Assembly (NCBI RefSeq): GCF_014803405.1
Contig: NZ_JACYFG010000051.1
Span: forward strand, 124,001 to 188,000
Length of the DNA: 64,000 nucleotides
Origin: Pelagicoccus enzymogenes
GTDB lineage: Bacteria > Verrucomicrobiota > Verrucomicrobiia > Opitutales > Opitutaceae
Reading direction: 5' to 3'
A program made the position numbers and the translations under genes. Below, one piece after another: positions 51,318-58,944 of this stretch (positions are counted from its first letter, which is position 1; each line of letters begins with the position of its first letter). The notes under the pieces are model-generated. The model saw nothing but the letters and a program-made list of their open reading frames with translations. It made no database searches and was not told the DNA's origin.

Positions 51318-52225
51318 AAGCGCAGGCCAAGCTTGGCTTGGACGTTTGAGCTGTCGCCGTCGCTTTCTATTTGGCCGTTGGGGCCGATTGATGTGCGTTC
51401 GAAGGCTAGCTCGGTGTGGGAGTAGGCGATCGCAACGAAGGTCGAGTCAGTGAGGAAGTGTTGGGCGCTGAGTCTGACGTTCCGGGGTTTGCCGTCGTCA
51501 GGAAAATTTACTTCTGCAGACAACTCGGTCCTGGGAGAAAGGTAGTAGCTGCCCTGGAGCCCGAAGGTCAGGTTGTCTTCCTGGAAGTTGACCCTCTTTA
51601 GGGTGTTGTGCGCGACTGAGGCCTGGAGTCCGAACCATCTTTGGTTTCCGAGATCCCAAATGCGTTTGGTTGAGGCCTTGACGCTGTACTGATCGGCTTG
51701 GCTTGATTCGTCGAGAGTCAGCGCAGAGCCGATAGTCCATGCATCTTGGAGGTAATAGGAATAGCCGATCCCGTAGTTGTAGGACTTCAGGTCGAATCGC
51801 TCGATCTCCTGTCTCGGGGTTCCGTTGGGGTATCCGTAAGTGAGTCTTGGAAATGATATCTCGTCGGTTTGGTAGCCCAGTGCCAAGGAAAAGGTGTGTG
51901 GCGAGTCTGGATCTCTGTGTTTGTAGCCGAGTCCGTACATCTGGATTTCGGACTCGTATCCGTATGGGTACTCTTGATCCGAATAAAGGACACTCGCTGA
52001 AAGTTCGGAAACGCGTTCTGTAAACGGAATTTCGCTCCACGGGGTAGTGCTTCCATGGGTGATGGGAGCTAAGTAATAGCTTAGGCTGGCTCCAAATACC
52101 GGATCCGAAGACGAGTCTGCGTCGGCAAAGATAAAGTCTGCTTCCCAGTCGTAGGCATTCGCTATTTGGGCGAGGGAGAGTAGGGCGAGCGTTGCCGCGA
52201 GCGTAGATGGTAGCTTGGTTTGCAT
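51314..52225 (-). CDS. Outer-membrane beta-barrel protein, unknown family
   Basis: A 303-residue protein from ATG 52225 with a signal peptide (cleavage near ANA-Y, residue 23). About twelve amphipathic strands rich in Tyr and Ser alternate with turns (YGLGYKHRDPDSPHTFSLALGY, YNYGIGYSYYLQDAW), ending in a strand with terminal Phe (VQAKLGLRF), the BAM recognition pattern. No family is recognised. The frame to 52471 adds an unlikely 82-residue leader and is not used. Confidence 0.75.
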   Translation of the reverse strand: MQTKLPSTLAATLALLSLAQIANAYDWEADFIFADADSSSDPVFGASLSYYLAPITHGSTTPWSEIPFTERVSELSASVLYSDQEYPYGYESEIQMYGLGYKHRDPDSPHTFSLALGYQTDEISFPRLTYGYPNGTPRQEIERFDLKSYNYGIGYSYYLQDAWTIGSALTLDESSQADQYSVKASTKRIWDLGNQRWFGLQASVAHNTLKRVNFQEDNLTFGLQGSYYLSPRTELSAEVNFPDDGKPRNVRLSAQHFLTDSTFVAIAYSHTELAFERTSIGPNGQIESDGDSSNVQAKLGLRF

Positions 52226-52616
52226 GAAGGGTGACTGTTTGTATTCAGTAAGTGATTGCTTTGATGATCCTCGCGGCTTGATAGTCAAGTTGCGGAGTGT
52301 ACTTAGTTGCGTTTCGTGCTTGTCAAGCGAGCTGCTTTGCTGCCTTGCTGTTGCAGTAATGAAAAACGCAGCCGCCAGTTCACTCGAAACAGGAGCCCTT
52401 CTCGGAAAGGGGTCTTGGTGGCGTTGTTCGAAGGTTTGGCGATGGCGAAGCTGAGAGCTTAGCCCTATCATTTATGTCGCTGAACCTGTTTCCCGCTGAA
52501 TGGAAGCAGGTTTTTTTGTATCCAGAATTTGGGTTGTTTTGACCAATGACGCCCGCGGAGCGGCCGTCCCACCCTTGGAGAAACCGACCCACCTAATATT
52601 TCGAACCGTTTTTATC
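52226..52616. other. Non-coding region with a possible forward transcript
   Basis: About 390 bases without a supported gene. On the plus strand small hairpins (CCCTT-CTCGG-AAAGGG region near 52400, AAGC-TGAGA-GCTT near 52450) precede the terminator at 52483-52517. I cannot assign an RNA family; it does not look like SRP, RNase P or tmRNA. Confidence 0.35.
52483..52517 (+). terminator. Orphan intrinsic terminator upstream of the methyltransferase-like gene
   Basis: AACCTGTTTCC pairs with GGAAGCAGGTT (one G-U) and runs into seven T. No forward gene precedes it; the nearest coding on that side is on the other strand. Confidence 0.85.
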
Positions 52617-53315
52617 ATGTCTCAGAATCTCTTTGAACTTAAGTCTATCTACTTCTTCGGGCGTCCGTACGCCGAGCTCCTCAAGTGCTTTGGAATCGAG
52701 GAAAGCGCCCTCCTAGGAAAGTCCGTATTGGAGTGTCCATCAGGTCCTTCCTCTTTCGTGGTCGAGGCTAACGCGAGGGGAATCGATGCGGTCGGAGTGG
52801 ACCCGCTTTTTTATCGAAGTCCGCAAGCGATCCGTGATCTGGCGCTGGCGGATTTTCGCGTGATGTTCGATCGCGTTAGAGCGGCTTCGGGCAAGTTCGT
52901 GAAGCGAACGTACAACAGCGTGGAAGAGGCCGAGGAGGTACGCAGGAGAGGCTTGCTGCGCTTCTTGCAGGACTACTCCATTGGCAAAGCGCTCGGACGA
53001 TACCGGGAAGGGGCCTTGCCGTATTTGGAATTTGATGACAGGTCCTTCGAGGTCGTTTTGTGCGGGCACTTGCTATTCATCTACGCGGACTCGCTGGATC
53101 TGGACTTTCACCGAGCGGCGATTCGCGAGCTGTGTCGCGTGGCGAACCGTGAAGTACGAATTCATCCGATCGTGGACAACGGTAGCGAACGGTATCCGCA
53201 CTTGGACGCCTTGCTGGAGCAAGCGGATGAGCTAGGATTCGATTCGCGTATCCAAGATGTGGATCACGAGTTTTTTGCGGGCACGAACCGGACTCTGGTG
53301 CTGGAAAGGAGGTGA
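52617..53315 (+). CDS. SAM-dependent methyltransferase-like protein
   Basis: A 232-residue protein from ATG 52617 (MSQNLFELKSIYFFGRPY). A Rossmann-type start is seen in SVLECPSGPSSFVVEANARG and AVGVDPLFY, and a later FEVVLCGHLLFIYAD strand-helix, consistent with a degenerate class I methyltransferase whose glycine motif is altered (CPSGPSS). The middle is a helical insert (FVKRTYNSVEEAEEVRRR). The substrate is unknown; catalytic activity is uncertain. Confidence 0.6.
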   Translation: MSQNLFELKSIYFFGRPYAELLKCFGIEESALLGKSVLECPSGPSSFVVEANARGIDAVGVDPLFYRSPQAIRDLALADFRVMFDRVRAASGKFVKRTYNSVEEAEEVRRRGLLRFLQDYSIGKALGRYREGALPYLEFDDRSFEVVLCGHLLFIYADSLDLDFHRAAIRELCRVANREVRIHPIVDNGSERYPHLDALLEQADELGFDSRIQDVDHEFFAGTNRTLVLERR

Positions 53316-53332
53316 TTCTCCTGCAATGTTTT

Positions 53333-53354
53333 CGCGTGACAAGCACGCTCCTAC
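53333..53354. repeat. Dispersed repeat, family B half-copy
   Basis: CGCGTGACAAGCACGCTCC followed by TAC, matching the right arm at 41545-41617. It sits between two converging genes. Confidence 0.65.
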
Positions 53355-53362
53355 AGAAACGC

Positions 53363-54418
53363 CTACTCCTTCTTCTTTCCGCGGATGCGGCCGTTGGCGG
53401 AGAGGAGGACGGCGAAGGGCCGAGTCTGGGGAAAGTGTGAGCAGACGATCATGGTGATGACGGTGATGGGCACGCAGAGGAACATGCCGGTGACTCCCCA
53501 GAGGGCGCCCCAAAGGCTGAGTGAAAGCAGGATGACGAGCGGGCTGAGGTTGAGGGAGTTGCCCATGAGGCGTGGCTCGAGCACGTTGCCGACCAGGATT
53601 TGGGTGGCGGTTACGCCGCCGATAATGCCGATGACGGGAAGAGGCGTTTCGAAGGCCAGCAGCGATAGGAGCGAGGGGAAGAGGGTGGCGAGGATGGAGC
53701 CGACGGTGGGGATGAAGTTGAGGAAAAAGATGAGCACTCCCCAGAAGGCGGCGAAGTCGAGTCCGATGGAGGCCATGATGGCGTAGCTGACTAGGCCGGT
53801 GATGGAACTGGTGAGGGTTTTGATGCCGATGTACTTGCGAGTGTCCTGGTCGATTTCCGTGATGATGTCGAAAATGTCTTGGGAAGAGGCGCTGGCGTTG
53901 CCGCGGGTCATGGCTTTGATTTTAGGGCCGAAGCTGCGCTGCTCCAGAAAGAGGAAGATCACGTAGATGCTAATGATGCTGGCGTTTCCGGCGATTGAGG
54001 CGAGGGAGGACGCGAGACGGGAGATGAGCCTGCTGAAGTTGAACTGCCCGACGAATTCTCGCAGGCTGGGGGGCTCTTCGATGGGGAGCCAGCCGATGAC
54101 TTTGTCGATCATGGGTTGAAGGCGGGCCTGGTATTCGGGGGCGACGGTGATGACCTCGCTCACGTTCTGCGTGATGAAGTTGAAGAGGACGCCGAGGGCT
54201 CCGGCGATGACGATGGCGGAAGCGATGTAGCGGAAACCGGCAGGGAGGGTGCGTCCACGTATGTTGAGTTTCATGATCGCGGTGGAGAGCACGTTGATCA
54301 GGTACCAAATGAAGACGGCGAGGACGAAGGGGATGATCAGCTCCTTGCCGATCGTGAGGAGCCAGAAGGACAGGAGGGTGATGGCGAGGATGAGGAAGGT
54401 GCGGAGCAGGGGACTCAT
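53363..54418 (-). CDS. AI-2E/PerM family membrane transporter
   Basis: A 351-residue inner-membrane protein with about eight hydrophobic segments. The family pattern is a paired N-terminal helix (LILAITLLSFWLLTIGKELIIPFVLAVF in pieces), a soluble region (about 95-150) and the conserved TSSITGLVSYAIMASIGLDFAAFWGVLIFFLNFIPTVGSI in pieces. Members are linked to autoinducer-2 export or Na+/H+ exchange; the substrate here is unknown. Confidence 0.88.
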   Translation of the reverse strand: MSPLLRTFLILAITLLSFWLLTIGKELIIPFVLAVFIWYLINVLSTAIMKLNIRGRTLPAGFRYIASAIVIAGALGVLFNFITQNVSEVITVAPEYQARLQPMIDKVIGWLPIEEPPSLREFVGQFNFSRLISRLASSLASIAGNASIISIYVIFLFLEQRSFGPKIKAMTRGNASASSQDIFDIITEIDQDTRKYIGIKTLTSSITGLVSYAIMASIGLDFAAFWGVLIFFLNFIPTVGSILATLFPSLLSLLAFETPLPVIGIIGGVTATQILVGNVLEPRLMGNSLNLSPLVILLSLSLWGALWGVTGMFLCVPITVITMIVCSHFPQTRPFAVLLSANGRIRGKKKE

Positions 54419-54601
54419 GGTCGAAAGAGGTGAAGGATCGGGTGGCAGCTTGGGCCTTGGGCAGGTGGAGTTCCAGAACGAAGAGCCTATTGGAGCTTAC
54501 CCGCGCGTGACTCGACGAGTTACTGAGGACGGGAAATTTTCCTTCGAAAAATGGAAACAGAAAAAATGTTTCCGGGTCACATTCAGTTATAGCAGTTGTT
54601 C

Positions 54602-54640
54602 GTTCTACCCCACAGATCCAAGTGGATAGAACAAATTTTT
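54602..54640 (+). terminator. Forward terminator 1 upstream of hisC
   Basis: GTTCTA pairs with TAGAAC and CCAC with GTGG around AGATCCAA, then AAATTTTT. Confidence 0.65.
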
Positions 54641-54680
54641 CTGGTGTGGATTTGAGGAACCCCAGAAAACTAGAGGAGGG

Positions 54681-54713
54681 CCCGGGCGGATGGGGATTCG
54701 CCCGGGTTTTTCT
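54681..54713 (+). terminator. Forward terminator 2 upstream of hisC
   Basis: CCCGGGCG pairs perfectly with CGCCCGGG around GATGGGGATT-type loop bases, then TTTTTCT. Confidence 0.85.
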
Positions 54714-54826
54714 GTGTCAGGGGTGAACTGCGAAGGCGAAGGACATGCGTTCTTCGCTGATGTTTGGCTCCCGGTCAGTCGATTTCGCGGGTAATTTCGC
54801 TCGATCTCCAGCGGGAAATTGCCTGA

Positions 54827-55936
54827 ATGCGGGCCATGACGATCCGCTATTCCGATCTCGTTAAACCAGAATTGCACTCCCAGCCGATTTACCAGCCCGG
54901 CAAACCGATCGAGGAAGTTGCCCGCGAGCTGGGGCTCGATCCCCGCGGCATCGTCAAGCTTGCTTCCAACGAAAATCCGCTCGGCGCCTCCGAGGCGGCG
55001 ATCGAGGCGGGCAAGGCCGCCCTTGAGGAAGTGGAGATGTATCCAGACGGTGGATGCTTCGAACTGAAGCGGGCTCTGGCGGAGCACCGTGGCTTGGCTC
55101 CTGAGCAGTTCATCATCGGCAACGGCTCCAACGAGGTTCTGGAAATCATCGGTCACGCCTTGCTAGGTCCTGGAGACGAAGCGGTTATGGGGAAGGGCGC
55201 TTTCATTGTATACAAGTTGGTTACCTTGCTTTTCGGGGCGACTCCAGTGGAAGTTCCGATGCAAAATTTCACCCACGACCTCGAGGCCATGGCTGCAGCG
55301 GTTACGGATAAGACCAAGGTCGTCTTTTTGCCCAGTCCCGACAATCCGAGCGGAACGGCCAACACGGAGGCGGAGATCCGCGCCTTTGTGGAAAAACTTC
55401 CCGAGCACGTGCTTTTCGTCTTGGACGAAGCCTATGCGGAATACGTGGAAAATGCTCCGGATTTGCGCGACCTGATCGCGGCCGGGAAGAAAGTTTTCTG
55501 TACCCGCACCTTTTCCAAGATCTATGGCCTTGCTGGATTGCGAGTGGGCTACGGCTACGGTTCGCCGGAGCTGGTTTCCTTGCTCAATCGAGCTCGCGAG
55601 CCCTTCAACGTAAATTCGATCGCCCAAGCCGCAGCGATTGCAGCCCTTGGTGATCAGGAGTTTGTGGCGGATTGCCAAGCTGCCAACGAGGTCGGACGCT
55701 TGCAGTTGGAGACTGGTTTCATGTCGCTGGGCTGTGAATACATCCGCAGTTTCGCCAACTTCGTGACCGTGAAGGTGGGAGACGGGGTGCGTTGTTTCGA
55801 GGAGCTGCAGAAGGCGGGAGTGATCGTGCGTCCGCTCGCCCCTTACGGGATGCCCGAGTGGGTGCGGGTGACGATTGGCCTGCCCGAGCAGAACCAGGTG
55901 GCCCTGCAGGCCCTCACTTCGTTCTTGAAATCTTAG
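54827..55936 (+). CDS. hisC: Histidinol-phosphate aminotransferase
   Basis: A 369-residue fold-type I PLP enzyme. KLASNENPLGAS near residue 45, SPDNPSGT, VLDEAYAEY and the PLP lysine in TRTFSKIYGLAGLRVGY are the HisC signatures. It transaminates imidazole-acetol phosphate in histidine synthesis and may also serve aromatic amino acids. ATG 54827 and ATG 54836 are both possible starts; the difference is three residues. Not in a his operon. Confidence 0.93.
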   Translation: MRAMTIRYSDLVKPELHSQPIYQPGKPIEEVARELGLDPRGIVKLASNENPLGASEAAIEAGKAALEEVEMYPDGGCFELKRALAEHRGLAPEQFIIGNGSNEVLEIIGHALLGPGDEAVMGKGAFIVYKLVTLLFGATPVEVPMQNFTHDLEAMAAAVTDKTKVVFLPSPDNPSGTANTEAEIRAFVEKLPEHVLFVLDEAYAEYVENAPDLRDLIAAGKKVFCTRTFSKIYGLAGLRVGYGYGSPELVSLLNRAREPFNVNSIAQAAAIAALGDQEFVADCQAANEVGRLQLETGFMSLGCEYIRSFANFVTVKVGDGVRCFEELQKAGVIVRPLAPYGMPEWVRVTIGLPEQNQVALQALTSFLKS

Positions 55937-56027
55937 GGGCAGGGGCAGCATCTTAGAGTTCCTGCCGGGATGCGCTTGCCGCTCCCATTAGCGAAGTTTT
56001 CGCGGCAGCGTTTCTCTAGATACAGCA

Positions 56028-57359
56028 GTGTACACATATACAGCTTCGGAACTCACCACTTGCGGCGTCGGCGCCGCGATCCTCTTGGCCTTGAATGCCA
56101 TCTTTGTCGGGGCCGAATTCAGCCTCGTTAAACTTCGCTTCACCCGATTCGGCTCCGGTCGCATGAAGGAAGCTCGCGAATCGGAGCGCATTGCCGGTTT
56201 GCTGGAGGACATGAGTGCCAGCATCAAGATGCTGCGCCTCGGCATCTCGATGTTCTCGATCGGAGCGGCGTTCCTCATTTTGCCGCTGGCCTACACGCTG
56301 ACGACCCGCATGGGTTGGGCGGCCGGCTACGAGCTGCGCGTTTCCATCGGCATCAGCCTGCTTTTCGCGGTGGTGGCCCACTTTGTCCTGGGAGAGCTGG
56401 TGCCGCGAGCGGTGGCCTTGCAGCATCCGGTCAACATGATTCGCTGGGCCTTGCCGTTCGTGCTGGTCTTCCGGGTACTGAGCCGTCCGCTCTCGATCGT
56501 GATGAATTTCTTGTCCGGGATCGTCCTGAAGGTCTTTCGCTTGGACCCGAACTTGGACTTGGACCTCCTGGATGTGCAGGCCCAGATCCGTTCTTTGGTT
56601 GTGGAAGGGGACGAGTTGCCTGCCCTCTCGGAGAGCATCGTGAGCAACGCCCTGGAGCTGCGCAAGCGAGTGGCCCACGACATCATGATCCCGCGCAACC
56701 AGCTCCAGTACATCGACCTGGAGGACACGGCGGCGGAACAGTTTGAGACTGCCCGCAAGACCGGTCACACGCGCTTCCCGATCTGTACCGGCGATTTGGA
56801 CAACTGCGTGGGAATCGTGCACATCAAGGACGTTTTCCGCAGCGGTCAGGAAAGCATGAAGATCAATTGGGACAAGCTAAAGCGCCCGATGATCACTTTC
56901 TCCATGGACGAGCCTTTGGAGAGCGTGCTGCAACGCTTCCTCAAGACGCGCAAGCACTTCGCCTTGTTGAAAGACGAGTTTGGCGGCACGGTGGGGGCAG
57001 TCACTTTGGAGGACGTGCTCGAAGAGCTCGTCGGTGAGATTCAGGACGAGTTCGATAAGGAAGAGAAGCTGGTGATGGCAACGGAAGGCGGTACCTTCGA
57101 AGTGGACGGCCTCACTGCCTTGCACGATTTGGCGGACGAAATCGGTATCGAGCTTTCGGCTGACGAGGTGTCTACATTTGGTGGATACATCACCTACGAG
57201 CTGGGCCGCATGCCGAAGCAAGGGGAGGAGTTCCGCATCAAAGATCTGGAAATCAAGGTGCTTGCGGTCGACGAGCGACGTGTCTTGAAGGCTGAAGTCA
57301 AGGTGGCTTCCGCTATCGTAGAGATTCCGGTGGAACCGTCGGAGTCGCCCTCCTCCTAG
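56028..57359 (+). CDS. CNNM/CorC-HlyC family membrane protein (CBS pair)
   Basis: A 443-residue protein with a GTG start. An N-terminal CNNM domain of four membrane segments (about 10-185; AEFSLVKLRFTR, FVLGELVPRAVAL) is followed by two CBS domains (about 205-330; HDIMIPRNQLQYIDL, DEFGGTVGAVTLEDVLEELVGEI) and a CorC_HlyC domain (about 345-430). The family is implicated in Mg2+ or Co2+ export. Length and domain order are standard. Confidence 0.92.
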   Translation: MYTYTASELTTCGVGAAILLALNAIFVGAEFSLVKLRFTRFGSGRMKEARESERIAGLLEDMSASIKMLRLGISMFSIGAAFLILPLAYTLTTRMGWAAGYELRVSIGISLLFAVVAHFVLGELVPRAVALQHPVNMIRWALPFVLVFRVLSRPLSIVMNFLSGIVLKVFRLDPNLDLDLLDVQAQIRSLVVEGDELPALSESIVSNALELRKRVAHDIMIPRNQLQYIDLEDTAAEQFETARKTGHTRFPICTGDLDNCVGIVHIKDVFRSGQESMKINWDKLKRPMITFSMDEPLESVLQRFLKTRKHFALLKDEFGGTVGAVTLEDVLEELVGEIQDEFDKEEKLVMATEGGTFEVDGLTALHDLADEIGIELSADEVSTFGGYITYELGRMPKQGEEFRIKDLEIKVLAVDERRVLKAEVKVASAIVEIPVEPSESPSS

Positions 57360-57377
57360 GGATTTTAGCGTTTGAAA

Positions 57378-57409
57378 CGTAGCGCTGGCTAAAGCTCAGC
57401 GCTGCTACG
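57378..57409. repeat. Dispersed repeat, family C, overlapping a gene end
   Basis: CGTAGCGCTGGCTAAAGC continues into TCAGCGCTGCTACG. The ends pair with a small bulge. The stop codon and last residues of the minus-strand kinase-like gene lie inside this repeat. Confidence 0.65.
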
Positions 57410-57961
57410 AATGCGTTCCAGGTAGGCGTTTGCTTTTGCATGGCCTCGCAACTGCACGAATTCGATGTGGGCGTAGCTAGGATCCTTCATGATGCCCAGA
57501 TAACGTTTTCGTAGGGGGCGGTAGCTAGTCAGGGTCCAGAGCAAGACGGAGTCGCGGCTGAAAAAGCTTTTGCGGAAGCTCTCGCGATTCCCGGTTCCCG
57601 GCCAAATTTCCTCTTTTGTCCACGCTCGTTCGATCGCTCTTCTGAAGGCTTGAGCAAGGGTCGTGAGGAAAGGCGTATCCAGCCAGATCACGGATTGCAC
57701 GCGCTTCCATTTGACTGGAACGGTACGGGAGTAGTTGCCGTCGAGTACCCAGCTCTCGCCCAAGAGCTCTGTATTCAAATTTTGAAACAATTCTTCGTCG
57801 CTTGGCTCGGTCCAGTTCGGTCCCCAGTAGACGGAGTCGAGCTCCACGTACCTTGCCTCGATTCTCCGGGCGAGTTTGCGGGCAAAGGTGGACTTGCCGC
57901 TGCCGCTGCAGCCGATGACGTTGATGCGTTTTGGCGGGGAGTTGGATAAGCGAGGCTGCAA
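57389..57961 (-). CDS. P-loop kinase-like protein (FlaR/adenylate kinase-like)
   Basis: A 190-residue P-loop protein: Walker A GCSGSGKST at residues 17-25, ELDSVYWGPNWTEPS after it and WVLDGNYSRT with the second conserved Asp. This matches the group of small kinases annotated as DNA topology modulation FlaR-like or shikimate/adenylate kinase-like; the true substrate is unknown. The last residues (SSAEL) are encoded by a family C repeat, which probably replaced the original terminus. Confidence 0.75.
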   Translation of the reverse strand: MQPRLSNSPPKRINVIGCSGSGKSTFARKLARRIEARYVELDSVYWGPNWTEPSDEELFQNLNTELLGESWVLDGNYSRTVPVKWKRVQSVIWLDTPFLTTLAQAFRRAIERAWTKEEIWPGTGNRESFRKSFFSRDSVLLWTLTSYRPLRKRYLGIMKDPSYAHIEFVQLRGHAKANAYLERIRSSAEL

Positions 57962-57973
57962 GGGGCCAGGGGG

Positions 57974-58708
57974 CTAGAGCGAAAATTCTGCTTGGGTGGG
58001 GGATGCGGGGGTATCCGCGGAATGGGGACGGCTGTTGGAAAGAGCGTTTTGCAAGGGGCAGCTTTGGGCGTTACTATCGCGTCCGCGACGATAGCTTTCC
58101 AGCAGGGCTTTCGATTGGGCGGCAAGGCGGCGCCGCACCTCGCGCCGTTCGCCTTTGACGCGAGCGATATGCATGTGGTCGTAAGCGGTGGTCTGGTGGC
58201 GCATCCATGCGATGGTGGCTGCTTCGGCCCGCTTTTCGATGGGGATGCGCTTGGTGCGAGCGACGGTACCGCTGCCCACGGGAGTTGCGTGTTCGGCGAT
58301 ACGCGTTGCCATCTCCTCGGCGAGGGCCTGGTAGCGGGAGTGGAAGTTGAGGTAAGCGAGGATCTCTTGGCGGAAGTCGATCGCGTAGTTTGCCTCTTGC
58401 TTGGCCCGTCGTTCCCGGCCTGCCTGCAGTCGCTTTTTGTAGGATGGGTCTTGTCTCTCGATGAGGAGTTTCAGTCGATTGGTCTCGATGCTCTCCTTGG
58501 CGGCCCAGATGCCCAGCGAGATGACGCGGCGCCCTCGCTTTTCCTTTACGGTCCAAGTGGGGCCGGCTGCTTTGACGCGGCGGGTGAGGGCGGCATCGCC
58601 CGGTTCCAGCAGCTCCCAAGTATCAGGGAGCGTAAGGATGTGTCCATCGTGGGAAATGACCTTGCGTGGGTGGGGATGGGGGCGGACTTCTCGGTTTTGT
58701 TCAGGCAC
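57974..58708 (-). CDS. DUF2293-domain protein
   Basis: A 244-residue basic protein. The N-terminal part has the family-like LLEPGDAALTRRVKAAGPTW, GRRVISLGIWAAKESIE and a long basic helical middle. The C-terminal part has TAYDHMHIARVKGERREVRRRLA, followed by a Ser/Pro-rich tail. DUF2293 proteins have no established role; the basic nature suggests nucleic acid binding (inference). It is 12 bases upstream of the kinase-like gene on the same strand. Confidence 0.8.
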   Translation of the reverse strand: MPEQNREVRPHPHPRKVISHDGHILTLPDTWELLEPGDAALTRRVKAAGPTWTVKEKRGRRVISLGIWAAKESIETNRLKLLIERQDPSYKKRLQAGRERRAKQEANYAIDFRQEILAYLNFHSRYQALAEEMATRIAEHATPVGSGTVARTKRIPIEKRAEAATIAWMRHQTTAYDHMHIARVKGERREVRRRLAAQSKALLESYRRGRDSNAQSCPLQNALSNSRPHSADTPASPTQAEFSL

Positions 58709-58944
58709 GGGCGGATGGATTGGAACCGTGAATGAAAAAGCCGGCAGGCTACGTCAACCTTTGGAGGAGGTCGTAGCGCTCATGCAGTATATAGAACGAG
58801 CGCAATCTTTTCTCCTTGCCGACTTCTTTAACAGTTGAGTCCACGCTGCCTTTCCATTGCATGGGGTGCGGTCAGCCTAACTGGTCCTTGTTGGCTGCTA
58901 CCCTCGCAGCTGGTCGTACCAAATCCCCTTCTCAAATTGTTTCT

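Larger units (their letters stand above)
54419..54826. other. Non-coding region with tandem forward terminators
   Basis: About 400 bases between the divergent AI-2E and hisC genes. Hairpins GTGACTC/GAGTTAC near 54507 and GGAAACA/TGTTTCC near 54552 precede two forward terminators. No leader peptide with His codons was seen, so classical his attenuation is not supported. Confidence 0.4.

Noticed and set aside
54605-55156. 183-codon reverse frame over the start of hisC
   Set aside because: It covers the terminators and hisC antisense; no motifs.
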